Assembly: GCA_900546885.1 (NCBI GenBank)
Contig: UREN01000038.1
Coordinates: 1-21,117 of the forward strand
Source: an uncultured Oscillospiraceae bacterium
GTDB taxonomy: Bacteria > Bacillota > Clostridia > Oscillospirales > Ruminococcaceae
Length of the DNA stretch: 21,117 bases
Direction: 5' to 3'
Part shown: positions 10,027 through 17,096 of the stretch, in pieces
Position numbering within the stretch: position 1 is the first letter of the stretch
How the letters are laid out: every line of letters starts with the position of its first letter
The notes under the pieces: generated by a model
Told to the model about the DNA's origin: nothing
Databases searched by the model: none
What the model saw: the letters and a program-made list of their open reading frames with translations, nothing else
Program-made: the position numbers and the translations under genes

Positions 10027-10719
10027 ATGACTTATTCACATGAAGTAGAGCAAATGTGTCCCATCGCGAAAGGCCCGCACCACGGCCCGGCACCCATTCC
10101 GGAGGAAGGCCGCTGGGTAAAGGCGTATGAGATCAAGGATATCTCTGGCCTCACGCACGGCGTGGGCTGGTGCGCGCCGCAGCAGGGCACCTGCAAGCTG
10201 ACGCTGAACGTGAAAAACGGCATTATTGAGGAGGCCCTGGTGGAGACCATCGGCTGTTCCGGCATGACGCATTCCGCCGCCATGGCGGGCGAAATTCTGC
10301 CCGGCAAAACCATTCTGGAGGCCCTGAATACAGACCTGGTGTGCGACGCCATCAACGTTGCCATGCGCGAGCTGTTCCTGCAGATTGTGTATGGCCGCAG
10401 CCAGACGGCATTTTCCGAGGACGGCCTGCCCGTGGGCGCCTCGCTGGAAGATTTGGGCAAGGGCCTGCGCAGCATGACGGGCACCATTTTCTCCACAAAG
10501 GCCAAGGGCGTGCGCTACCTTGAGCTGACGGAGGGCTATATCACCAAAGTGGCGCTGGACGAGAACAACGAGGCCATTGGCTATCAGTTCGTGCGCCTTG
10601 GCAAAATGATGGAGGATATCCGCCATGGGGTAGACCCGAAAACCGCCTACGAGAAGAATGTGGGCACCTACGGCCGCTTTGCGGACGCGCCCAAATACAT
10701 CGACCCGCGTGAAGAGTAA
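10027..10719 (+). CDS. IscU/NifU-like iron-sulfur cluster scaffold protein
   Basis: A 230-residue soluble protein with a U-type scaffold domain. Cysteines occur at 49 and 56 (WCAPQQGTC), 77 (GCSGMTHSAAM) and 106 (LVCDAIN), recalling the three ligand cysteines of IscU/NifU. The GCSG...SAAMAGEILPGKTILEAL segment matches the pattern of that fold. The C-terminal ~110 residues do not belong to the minimal IscU domain and are unassigned. The start at 10027 (MTYSHEVEQM) follows AAGGAGAAGGAG; the longer open frame from 9961 has no ribosome site. It is the first gene of an operon with the GGGtGRT gene 14 bases downstream, and no IscS or SUF partner is nearby. A role in assembling or delivering an Fe-S cluster for its partner is inferred. 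Confidence 0.75.
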   Translation: MTYSHEVEQMCPIAKGPHHGPAPIPEEGRWVKAYEIKDISGLTHGVGWCAPQQGTCKLTLNVKNGIIEEALVETIGCSGMTHSAAMAGEILPGKTILEALNTDLVCDAINVAMRELFLQIVYGRSQTAFSEDGLPVGASLEDLGKGLRSMTGTIFSTKAKGVRYLELTEGYITKVALDENNEAIGYQFVRLGKMMEDIRHGVDPKTAYEKNVGTYGRFADAPKYIDPREE

Positions 10720-10733
10720 AGGAGGACGAAACC

Positions 10734-11726
10734 ATGGCTACATTTGAAAGTCAAGAACGCCGCATGCCCAAAATTAATGAGTGCCTGGCGGCCAACGGCC
10801 TCGAATCTCTCGACGCCTGCCGCGCCATGCTGCTGGAGAAGGGCATTGATGTGGAAGCCATTGTAAAGGGCGTGCAGCCCATTTGCTTCGAGAACGCCGT
10901 GTGGGCCTACACCCTGGGCACCGCCATTGCCGTGAAGCGCGGCCTGAAAAGCGCGGCCGATTGCGCCGCCGCCATTGGCGAGGGCCTGGAGGCCTTCACC
11001 GTGCCCGGCTCTGTGGCCGAGCAGCGCAAGGTGGGCCTGGGCCACGGCAACTTGGGCGCCATGCTTCTGCGCGACGAAACCGAGTGCTTTGCCTTCCTGG
11101 CAGGCCACGAATCGTTCGCCGCTGCCGAGGGCGCCATTGGCATTGCCCGCACCGCCAACAAGGCCCGCAAAAAGCCCCTGCGCGTCATTCTGAACGGCCT
11201 TGGCAAGGACGCTGCCTATATCATCAGCCGCATCAACGGCTTCACCTATGTAGAGACAGATTACGACTTCAAAACCGGCGAGCTGAAAGTGGTGCGCGAA
11301 AAGGCCTTCTCGGACGGCGAGCGCGCCGCCGTGAAGTGCTATGGCGCCAACGACGTGCTGGAGGGCGTTGCCATCATGAAGAAAGAGGCTGTGGAAGTCT
11401 CTATCACCGGCAACTCCACCAACCCCACCCGCTTCCAGCACCTGGTGGCCGGCACCTATAAAAAGTGGGCGATGGAGAACGGCAAAAAATACTTCTCTGT
11501 GGCCAGCGGCGGCGGCACCGGCCGCACCCTGCACCCGGACAACGTGGCCGCGGGCCCTGCTTCCTACGGCCTGACGGACTCTATGGGCCGCATGCACGGC
11601 GACGCCCAGTTTGCCGGCTCTTCCTCTGTGCCTGCGCACGTGGAGATGATGGGCCTGATTGGCGCCGGCAACAACCCCATGGTGGGCATGACGGTGGCCT
11701 GCGCCGTGGCCGCCAGCCAGGCCTGA
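10734..11726 (+). CDS. GGGtGRT family protein
   Basis: A 330-residue soluble protein recognised by the name-giving GGGTGRT motif (259-265, within SGGGTGRTLHPDN). Other striking conserved-looking blocks are GLGHGNLGAML, the Gly/Ala-rich AAEGAIGIARTANKARKK, ITGNSTNPTRFQHLVAGTYK and a C-terminal GLIGAGNNPMVGMTVACAVA. No signal peptide or membrane helix is apparent. The family is widespread in anaerobic Firmicutes but, as far as I know, has no assigned reaction. Its start has AAAGGAGG directly after the preceding gene's stop, so the two genes are translated from one mRNA. The partnership with an IscU-like scaffold suggests an Fe-S-dependent enzyme or a cluster-handling protein; this is inference. 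Confidence 0.85.
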   Translation: MATFESQERRMPKINECLAANGLESLDACRAMLLEKGIDVEAIVKGVQPICFENAVWAYTLGTAIAVKRGLKSAADCAAAIGEGLEAFTVPGSVAEQRKVGLGHGNLGAMLLRDETECFAFLAGHESFAAAEGAIGIARTANKARKKPLRVILNGLGKDAAYIISRINGFTYVETDYDFKTGELKVVREKAFSDGERAAVKCYGANDVLEGVAIMKKEAVEVSITGNSTNPTRFQHLVAGTYKKWAMENGKKYFSVASGGGTGRTLHPDNVAAGPASYGLTDSMGRMHGDAQFAGSSSVPAHVEMMGLIGAGNNPMVGMTVACAVAASQA

Positions 11727-11748
11727 TTTGACGGCTTTTGCGTGCATC

Positions 11749-11781
11749 GGCGCCTGGCGTATCAAAATACGCGGCGGCGCC
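11749..11781 (+). other. Stable hairpin in the 3' region of the GGGtGRT operon
   Basis: Two stacked stems, GGCGCC/GGCGCC and GCGTAT/ATACGC, are separated by 2-3 unpaired bases and closed by a CAAA loop. It begins 23 bases after the stop codon and has no T run, so it may be an mRNA stabiliser or processing site. Confidence 0.45.
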
Positions 11782-11787
11782 TGCTTT

Positions 11788-11864
11788 GCGCAAAATCCAT
11801 CCAAACAGGTGTGCGGGCCTTGGAAAAGCGAGGCGGCGCGCGTTGCTGCGCCAAATGCATCCAA
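11788..11864. repeat. Imperfect 60-base-period duplication in intergenic DNA
   Basis: GCGCAAAATCCATCCAA (11788-11804) recurs as GCGCCAAATGCATCCAA (11848-11864), 15 of 17 identical. The preceding ~15 bases are also alike with one gap. Between and around them CAGGTGTGCGG (11806-11816) can pair with CCGCACAGCTG (11867-11877) with one mismatch. The gap 11727-12022 contains no supportable gene. Confidence 0.45.
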
Positions 11865-11889
11865 TTCCGCACAGCTGCAAAACCAATCA

Positions 11890-11920
11890 AAGCCGCCGCA
11901 CCCAAAAGGTGCGGCGGCTT
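11890..11920 (+). terminator. Terminator of the GGGtGRT operon
   Basis: A perfect 13-bp stem (AAGCCGCCGCACC with its complement, 5-base loop) ends in TTTTGCTT, about 165 bases after the GGGtGRT stop codon. Confidence 0.85.
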
Positions 11921-11924
11921 TTGC

Positions 11925-11953
11925 TTGCCCGGGTGCAGCATGTATGGTATGAT
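11925..11953 (+). promoter_or_regulatory. Promoter of the SUFU-domain gene
   Basis: TTGCCC (11925-11930), a 17-base spacer and TATGAT (11948-11953) preceded by a TGG extended -10 lie immediately after the preceding terminator and about 70 bases before the next gene. Confidence 0.5.
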
Positions 11954-12022
11954 AACACAAACAGGCCGCGTGCGGTGCATTTTGCCGCGCCCGCGGGCCT
12001 TTGGCAGCAAGGGGGGCCAGCC

Positions 12023-12742
12023 ATGCGTTTTTTTGAACGGTTTTTCCAAAACAAGAAGGCGCCAAACACACAGCCGCAGGGGCAAACAGCGCAGCCAGGC
12101 GGGCCCCGGCCGGAGGAACTGCCGCCGGAAGAGGCGCCCGCCGCAGGGTGGGATGCCATTACACAGGCGATGGAGCGCCTTTACCCGGGCCAGAAGCAGC
12201 CGCTGCACTATGCGGCGCTGGTGAAATGGCGCTTTGGCGGCAACGACCCGCTGGACGGCATCAGCATTTATGACGGTGGCAGCTATTGGCATTTTGTCAC
12301 CTATGGCTTTTCTGAACTGTATGAGAAGGAAGAAGAGACCCCGGAGATTAGTGGCTATGGGATGGAGTTCACGTGCAAGCTGAGCAAAGCTGGCCTTGCG
12401 GATGTGGACGCAGAGCAAAAGTGCCTTTGCGGCGTTTTGCAGGCGCTGGCACGGATAAGCTTTACCAAAGGGGAAGTTTTTGGCCCCTTTGAATATATTT
12501 ACACCGGCCAGGCACAGGGCATTGACGCCGGGCAAAGCTCGAACATCACGGGCTTTTTCACGGTGCCGGACGCAGGCCTGGGCGAAATTTGCACGCCGAA
12601 CGGCCGGGTGCGGTTTGTGCAGCTGGTGGGCGCCACCGATGCCGAGCTGCAGCTTTTGCTTCACAAGCAGCTTACCGTGCGGCAGTTGTATGAAAAGCTG
12701 GGCACAGACGTCACAAGTTATCACAGAGCCTCGCTGGCATAA
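12023..12742 (+). CDS. Suppressor-of-fused (SUFU) domain protein
   Basis: A 239-residue soluble protein. Residues 1-42 are a Gln/Pro/Glu-rich linker after a short MRFFERFF start. Residues about 43-230 resemble the bacterial SUFU domain (HYAALVKWRFGGNDPLDGISIYDGG, then WHFVTYGFSELYEKE, YGMEFTCKL and a C-terminal FVQLVGATDAELQLL block). Bacterial members often act as immunity or scaffold proteins in polymorphic toxin loci or stand alone; no toxin is visible here. The start at 12023 is supported by AAGGGGGGCC upstream; the in-frame upstream extension runs through the terminator and promoter and is rejected. The hydrolase gene follows after 22 bases, so the two probably share an mRNA. Function in this organism is unknown. 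Confidence 0.8.
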   Translation: MRFFERFFQNKKAPNTQPQGQTAQPGGPRPEELPPEEAPAAGWDAITQAMERLYPGQKQPLHYAALVKWRFGGNDPLDGISIYDGGSYWHFVTYGFSELYEKEEETPEISGYGMEFTCKLSKAGLADVDAEQKCLCGVLQALARISFTKGEVFGPFEYIYTGQAQGIDAGQSSNITGFFTVPDAGLGEICTPNGRVRFVQLVGATDAELQLLLHKQLTVRQLYEKLGTDVTSYHRASLA

Positions 12743-12764
12743 GCGCGGCAGAAAAGAGACATGG

Positions 12765-13730
12765 ATGAAAACATGGAAACTGGCGGCCGCGTCCGCCGCG
12801 GCGGGCGCGGGGCTTTGCGCGGCCGGGCTTTGGCTGGGCGCGAACAAACTGTTTAACGAGGCCATCCGGCGCAAACAGACAAGCCCGGACGGCGGGGAGG
12901 ACGCGGCGGACGTGCGCCTGCGCGCCGCTTTGCGCGCCGAAGGGCGTGCTTATCTGGACAGCGTGCCGCATGAATTCTGGCGCATGCAAAGCTTTGACGG
13001 GCTTTCGCTGGTGGCGGAATATATACCGGCGGCCGTGCCCACGCCGCGCACGCTGCTGTGCATCCACGGCTACACCTCCACCGGCCGGCGGGAGTTTTCG
13101 CCCGTGGCCCGCGCGCTGCGCGAGGCGGGGTACAACCTTATTTTGCCGGACGGCCGCGCCCACGGCCAAAGCGAGGGCGAATATGTGGGCTTTGGCGCCA
13201 CCGACCAGCGGGACTGCCTTGCCTGGGGCTATGAGGCGCAGCGGCGCATCCCCCGGTGCGAGCTGGCGCTGTACGGCATCTCGATGGGGGCGGCCACCGT
13301 GCTGCTGGCCGGGGGCAGCCAGGCTCTGCCCGCGTGTGTGCGCGGCATTGTGGAAGACTGCGGCTACACCAGCGCCGCGGATGAGTTCCGCCATCAGGTG
13401 CGCACCCTGGCGCATGTGCCGCCCTGGCCGCTTTTGCCGCTTACCAACCGTGTGTGCCGCCGCAAGGCGGGTTACGATTACCGCGAGGCCAATGCCCTGG
13501 CCGCCGTGCAGCGCATCCGCGTGCCGGTGCTGTTCATCCACGGCGAAGAGGATGCCTTTGTGCCCACCTGGATGGGCCGCGCGCTGTATGAGGCCTGCGC
13601 CGCGCCAAAGCAGCTTTGGCTGGTGCCGGGCGCGCGCCACGCCATGAGCTATGCCGTGGCGCATAAAGAATATGTGCGCCGCCTGTGCGCCTTTTTGGCC
13701 GCGCTGCCCTGGCGCGGCGCGCAGGCATAG
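12765..13730 (+). CDS. Membrane-anchored alpha/beta hydrolase
   Basis: A 321-residue serine hydrolase with an N-terminal hydrophobic segment (about 5-25) that looks like an uncleaved signal anchor, placing the enzyme outside the membrane or tethered to it. The alpha/beta-hydrolase core includes the oxyanion motif HGYTSTG (101-107), the nucleophile elbow GISMG with Ser173, the acid Asp263 (GEEDAFVP) and His292 (GARHAMSY). The layout resembles Firmicute hydrolases of the YqkD type. Substrate (ester, lipid or peptide) cannot be told. The ATG at 12765 is chosen for the anchor that follows; only a weak GAGA precedes it, so translation may be coupled to the SUFU gene ending 22 bases earlier. A bidirectional terminator follows the stop by 16 bases. 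Confidence 0.88.
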   Translation: MKTWKLAAASAAAGAGLCAAGLWLGANKLFNEAIRRKQTSPDGGEDAADVRLRAALRAEGRAYLDSVPHEFWRMQSFDGLSLVAEYIPAAVPTPRTLLCIHGYTSTGRREFSPVARALREAGYNLILPDGRAHGQSEGEYVGFGATDQRDCLAWGYEAQRRIPRCELALYGISMGAATVLLAGGSQALPACVRGIVEDCGYTSAADEFRHQVRTLAHVPPWPLLPLTNRVCRRKAGYDYREANALAAVQRIRVPVLFIHGEEDAFVPTWMGRALYEACAAPKQLWLVPGARHAMSYAVAHKEYVRRLCAFLAALPWRGAQA

Positions 13731-13746
13731 CGCCCCGAAGGCAAAG

Positions 13747-13784
13747 AAATGGTGCCCGGCCCCTTTTGGGGCCGGGCACCATTT
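13747..13784. terminator. Bidirectional terminator between convergent genes
   Basis: A perfect 17-bp stem (13747-13763 with 13768-13784, TTTT loop) has A-rich and T-rich ends on both sides, so it can end transcription of the hydrolase gene on the plus strand and rpiB on the minus strand. Confidence 0.92.
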
Positions 13785-13796
13785 TTGCAGTGCAGC

Positions 13797-14261
13797 TTAT
13801 TCCTCTGCGGCGCGCAGGGCGCCCGTCTGTTCAATTTCGCTAATCATGTCCACACGCGTCTGGTGGCGCCCGCCCTCGTAGGTGGCCGCCAGCCATTCGT
13901 CCACAATCATTTTGGCTGTCTCAATGCCAATGACGCGCGCGCCGAAGGCGATGATGTTGGAATTGTTGTGCTGTTTGGATAAGCGCGCGGTGTACGGCTC
14001 GCTGCACACGCAGGCGCGGATGCCGTGCACCTTGTTGGCAGCCAGCGAGATGCCCACGCCGGTGCCGCAAATAAGCACGCCGCCGTCCACTTCGCCGGCC
14101 GCCACCAGCTTGGCCACCCGGTAGCCGCTGATGGGGTAGTGGAAGCGCTCGGTGCTGTTTGTGCCAACGTCCAGCACTTCAATGCCCTTTTCTTCCAGAT
14201 AGGCCTTGATCTCTCGTTTCATCTCCACGGCCACATGGTCGTTTCCAATTGCCAGTTTCAT
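13797..14261 (-). CDS. rpiB: RpiB-type sugar-phosphate isomerase (ribose/allose-6-phosphate isomerase)
   Basis: A 154-residue cytoplasmic isomerase interconverting ribose-5-phosphate and ribulose-5-phosphate; members also isomerise allose-6-phosphate to allulose-6-phosphate. The active-site GGVLICGTGVGIS carries Cys65, with His98 in SKQHNN and the phosphate-side RACVCSEPY. The C-terminal YEGGRHQTRV is nearly the same as in E. coli RpiB. The N-terminal loop reads GNDH where E. coli has GCDH. The start has AGGAGG six bases upstream. It is the last gene of the als cluster, which points to allose-6-phosphate as the relevant substrate here, a role E. coli RpiB also fills (established). A 124-base gap with two hairpins separates it from alsK, so its expression may be partly uncoupled. 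Confidence 0.95.
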   Translation of the reverse strand: MKLAIGNDHVAVEMKREIKAYLEEKGIEVLDVGTNSTERFHYPISGYRVAKLVAAGEVDGGVLICGTGVGISLAANKVHGIRACVCSEPYTARLSKQHNNSNIIAFGARVIGIETAKMIVDEWLAATYEGGRHQTRVDMISEIEQTGALRAAEE

Positions 14262-14298
14262 AAAAACCTCCTGTGAAATGCTTCAGTGTGCGAAACGG

Positions 14299-14338
14299 CC
14301 GCCATGCCCCGGCGCCGGTTTTGGGCGGGGCATGGCGG
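14299..14338 (-). other. Intergenic 13-bp hairpin before rpiB
   Basis: CCGCCATGCCCCG (14299-14311) pairs perfectly with 14326-14338 around a 14-base loop. No T run follows on the minus strand, so it is more likely an mRNA stability or processing element than a terminator. Confidence 0.5.
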
Positions 14339-14354
14339 TGTGCGCCAAAAGCGC

Positions 14355-14378
14355 GGGCCGCGCGCAGAAGGGCGGCCC
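14355..14378 (-). terminator. Weak terminator or attenuator after alsK
   Basis: GGGCCGC/GCGGCCC (14355-14361, 14372-14378) forms a 7-bp stem followed on the minus strand by GCGCTTTTGG. It sits 8 bases past the alsK stop. Since no separate rpiB promoter is visible, readthrough is expected. Confidence 0.4.
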
Positions 14379-14385
14379 GGGCATG

Positions 14386-15318
14386 TTACAGATATTGCGG
14401 GTCTGCCATGCGTTTGCAGGCATAAATGGCCGCGCCCACGGGGCCGTTTTCCTGGTTGGGGCGCGAATAGCGCAGCCGGAGGTCCCGCTCGGGGTAGGGC
14501 TTGCGCGCATAGCGGTGCACCAGCGCTTCCAGCTGCTTGCAGGGGAAGCCTTCCATCTGAAGCAGGCCGCCGCCCAGCACCATGCAGTCCGGGTCGAACA
14601 GGTTGATTTCCAGCGCCACCACCTGGGCCATGCCCACCAGAAAATCCTGCATCACCGCGGTGCCCATGTGCCGGGCAAACAGCTGGTGAATGGGCGTCTG
14701 CGGGAAGTGTTCGGCCTGGATGCCCTCCAGCGCAAGGCCCGAGACAACCGTCTCCAGGCAGCTGGGGTTTCCGCATTTGCATACATGCCGGTTGCCGTAT
14801 ACGGGCAGGTGGCCCAGCTCGGCCGCCGCGCCGTGGTAGCCAAGCAGCAGCTTTTGGCCCAGCATGACGGCGTTGCCAAGGCCGGTGCCAAAGTAAATGG
14901 CCGTCACACAGCCGCAGTCCGTCAGGCCAAGGTCTTCCAAATCGAACAAAAGCAGGTTGTTCACATCGCGGTTGATATACACGGGCAGGCCCAGCTCGCC
15001 GCCAAGCTCCTGCACCACGGCGTAATTATCCGGGATGCCCTCGATGTTCGGCGTTTGCAGCACCACCGTGCGCGCACGGTTGATGGTGGAGGGAAAGCCG
15101 ATGGAAACTGCCGCGGGCGCCTCGCCCTGCAAATGGCGCGCGCAGTAGGCGCGAATTTGCTGTGCCAGCTTTTGTGTGGGCTGCGCCCCGTGTGCAAACA
15201 CGGCCTGCGTGCTGAGCTGTTCGTACGCGCGCAGGTGAAGCGCCCCGTCCACAAGGGCAAAGCGCATATTGGTGCCCCCGATGTCGATGCCGAGCACCGG
15301 GTGCTGTAATGTCGTCAT
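14386..15318 (-). CDS. alsK: ROK-family sugar kinase, D-allose kinase
   Basis: A 310-residue cytoplasmic kinase of the ROK family that would phosphorylate D-allose at C6. The ATP site IDIGGTN is at 11-17, the catalytic Asp118 in RDVN, and the zinc motif His170...Cys180-x-Cys182...Cys187 (GHLPVYGN then CKCGNPSCLE). The segment INLFDPDCMVLGGGLLQM matches E. coli AlsK (INLFDPDAVILGGG) closely. No helix-turn-helix is fused to the N-terminus, so it is a kinase and not a NagC-like repressor. The start at 15318 (MTTLQHPV) has a GGGGG ribosome site; the longer reading overlaps alsE. It follows alsE by 17 bases. Allose is inferred from operon context; related ROK enzymes use glucose or N-acetylmannosamine. 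Confidence 0.88.
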   Translation of the reverse strand: MTTLQHPVLGIDIGGTNMRFALVDGALHLRAYEQLSTQAVFAHGAQPTQKLAQQIRAYCARHLQGEAPAAVSIGFPSTINRARTVVLQTPNIEGIPDNYAVVQELGGELGLPVYINRDVNNLLLFDLEDLGLTDCGCVTAIYFGTGLGNAVMLGQKLLLGYHGAAAELGHLPVYGNRHVCKCGNPSCLETVVSGLALEGIQAEHFPQTPIHQLFARHMGTAVMQDFLVGMAQVVALEINLFDPDCMVLGGGLLQMEGFPCKQLEALVHRYARKPYPERDLRLRYSRPNQENGPVGAAIYACKRMADPQYL

Positions 15319-15335
15319 GATGACGCCCCCTTGCC

Positions 15336-16019
15336 TCAAAGCTTCACGCCGGTTTCCTGCGCGAACAGCCTTTTCATTGTATCGCATGCCGCCTTCAAAT
15401 CGGCATCCAGAGAGAACAGGCCCGAAGAACCCATCACAAACACGTCGGCCCCGGCCTCATACAGGCGCCGGAAGGTTTTTTGGTTGCACGAGCCGTCTAT
15501 CATGATTTTGTAGTGCCAGCCGTTTTCCTCGCGCAGGCGCGCCGCCTGCGCAATTTTTTCCAGCATTTCCTCAATAAAGGGCTGGCCGGCATAGCCCACG
15601 TCCACCGTCATCAGCGTCAGCACGTCAATGCGGTTCAAATAGTGCTGGCAATACGAAAGCGGGGTGGCGGGGTTCAGCGTCACACCCACCTGGCAGCCGG
15701 CGGCGCGAATGCGGTTCAGCGTGCGGAAGCAATCGGTGTTGATGGTTTCTGCATGCGGGCTTATCATGGCAGCCCCGGCCGCGGCGCAGGCGTCAATCCA
15801 GTCGTTGGGGTTCGTGGTCATCAGGTGCACGTCCATGGGCTTTTTGGCCACACGGGCGCACGCTTTCATAAAATCGGGGCTCAGGGTGATGTTTTTGCAG
15901 TAGTGGCCGTCCATGATGTCAATATGGTAGCCGTCCAGTTCCCCGTCCAGCACCTCTATTTGGTGCTTGATGTCCAGCAGGTCCATACACATCAGGCTGG
16001 CGGTAAATTCAGGCCGCAT
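15336..16019 (-). CDS. alsE: D-allulose-6-phosphate 3-epimerase
   Basis: A 227-residue TIM-barrel epimerase of the ribulose-phosphate 3-epimerase family that converts allulose-6-phosphate to fructose-6-phosphate. Metal and catalytic residues are His32 and Asp34 (YHIDIMDGH), His65 (DVHLM) and Asp175 (MIDGSCNQ). The SLMCMDLL, HIDIMDGH, MTVDxGxAGQPFI and DGSCNQ blocks agree with E. coli AlsE rather than with ordinary Rpe. Two in-frame ATGs lie at 16028 and 16019. AGGAGGT abuts the first ATG but is 10 bases from the second, so 16019 (MRPEFTASLM) is preferred, and it also matches the length of E. coli AlsE before SLMCM. An imperfect 41-base-period repeat precedes the gene. Confidence 0.92.
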   Translation of the reverse strand: MRPEFTASLMCMDLLDIKHQIEVLDGELDGYHIDIMDGHYCKNITLSPDFMKACARVAKKPMDVHLMTTNPNDWIDACAAAGAAMISPHAETINTDCFRTLNRIRAAGCQVGVTLNPATPLSYCQHYLNRIDVLTLMTVDVGYAGQPFIEEMLEKIAQAARLREENGWHYKIMIDGSCNQKTFRRLYEAGADVFVMGSSGLFSLDADLKAACDTMKRLFAQETGVKL

Positions 16020-16028
16020 AAAACGCAT

Positions 16029-16035
16029 ACCTCCT
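16029..16035 (-). promoter_or_regulatory. alsE: Ribosome site deciding the alsE start
   Basis: AGGAGGT on the minus strand touches the ATG at 16028, too close for initiation there, and is well spaced for the ATG at 16019. Confidence 0.65.
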
Positions 16036-16101
16036 CAGAATGATAAAATCCAGACCGCATAAAAAGTATACATCCTTAGAATGCCAAAGTCCAGACCAGA
16101 T
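16033..16101. repeat. Imperfect direct repeat, 41-base period, between alsC and alsE
   Basis: Two 28-base copies (16033-16060 and 16074-16101) are identical at 22 positions; both contain AGAATG and TCCAGACC on the plus strand. The copy next to alsE supplies its ribosome site, and the other copy carries a weaker AAGGATG at the same place. Probably a local tandem duplication of the leader. Confidence 0.6.
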
Positions 16102-17096
16102 CAGTTCTTGCGGCTGGCGCCGAAGAAGCGGTCCAGCGTCACGGCCAGAATCAGCAGGCAGCCCATGGCCAGCTGCTGATAGTAGCTGGACACGCCCACC
16201 ATGTTCAGGCCGTTGTTGATAACGCCGATGATGAGGCCGCCAATGACAACCTTGGGAATTTTGCCCACGCCGCCGAAGAACGAGGCGCCGCCGATGATAA
16301 CGGCCTCGATGGCGTACGTCTCATAGCCGGTGCCTGCGTTGGGCTCGGCCGCGGCCAGGCGCGCAATGTTCACCATGCCGGCCAGCGCCGCGCACACGCC
16401 CGAGATGGCAAAGGCCAGAATGGTGTGCTTTTTCACCGTAATGCCCGCATACCAGGCCGACTGCGAGTTGCCGCCCAGCGCATACAGGTTGCGCCCGGCC
16501 TGCAGCTTGGCGGTGAAGAACGTCAAAATCACCGCCGTCACCACGGCCACCAGAATGGGCACCGGAATCAGCCCGAACACGTCGCCGCCCATGGTTTTGG
16601 AAAACGAAGCGGGCAGGCCGGAAACGGCGCGCGCATCTGTGATGATGTACACAAGGCTGCGCAGAATGGCCTGCGTGCCCAGCGTGATGATGAAGGGGGG
16701 CAGGCCCGTGGCCGTAATCAGAAAGCCGTTTACCATGCCAATGGCTGCGCCGAACACCAGCACGCCCAGGAAGATGGCCAGCAGCGGGTGCAGCCCAACG
16801 TTCACCATCAGCTGTGCGGTAAGCGCGCCCGAAAGCGCCATGGTAGAGCTGACGCTCAAATCGATGCCGCCCAAAAGAATGGCAAAAAATTCGCCCAGGC
16901 CCAGCAGAATGGTGATGGAGCTTTGCTCGATAATTTTGACCAGGTTGCTGCCGGTGAGGAAGCTGCCGGGCCGCAGGATGCCGAACACGGCCACCATCAG
17001 GGCCAGGATGGTGATGGTGCTGTATTTATCCCAATAGTCATTGAAGGTGAACTTCTTTTTCTGCAATGGTTTCAATTTCTGTTCCTCCCATCTCAT
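16101..17096 (-). CDS. alsC: Allose/ribose-type ABC transporter permease
   Basis: A 331-residue, very hydrophobic inner-membrane permease of the CUT2 family (RbsC/AlsC type), with about ten helices. The conserved cytoplasmic loop NGFLITATGLPPFIITLGT and the Gly-rich IEAVIIGGASFFGGVGK segment that contacts the ATPase are present, as is the GIDLSVSS block. It would form the sugar channel with AlsA and receive substrate from the binding protein. The ATG at 17096 overlaps the alsA stop in an ATGA junction, suggesting coupled translation. However, GGGAGG (17084-17089) lies inside the frame eight bases before a TTG codon at 17075, so an alternative start seven residues later is equally plausible. 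Confidence 0.92.
   Translation of the reverse strand: MRWEEQKLKPLQKKKFTFNDYWDKYSTITILALMVAVFGILRPGSFLTGSNLVKIIEQSSITILLGLGEFFAILLGGIDLSVSSTMALSGALTAQLMVNVGLHPLLAIFLGVLVFGAAIGMVNGFLITATGLPPFIITLGTQAILRSLVYIITDARAVSGLPASFSKTMGGDVFGLIPVPILVAVVTAVILTFFTAKLQAGRNLYALGGNSQSAWYAGITVKKHTILAFAISGVCAALAGMVNIARLAAAEPNAGTGYETYAIEAVIIGGASFFGGVGKIPKVVIGGLIIGVINNGLNMVGVSSYYQQLAMGCLLILAVTLDRFFGASRKN
17084..17089 (-). promoter_or_regulatory. alsC: Ribosome site suggesting a TTG start for alsC
   Basis: GGGAGG on the minus strand is eight bases upstream of TTG at 17075 and downstream of the ATG at 17096. It decides between the two starts only if the coupled ATG is not used. Confidence 0.45.

Noticed and set aside
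10668..12874. Minus-strand frames opposite the GGGtGRT, SUFU and hydrolase genes
   Set aside because: They have shadow-type composition, no ribosome sites, and conflict with clear plus-strand genes, promoters and terminators.
14206..15309. Plus-strand frame opposite alsK
   Set aside because: The translation has no recognisable domain and alksK-region conservation is on the minus strand, where the kinase motifs are complete.
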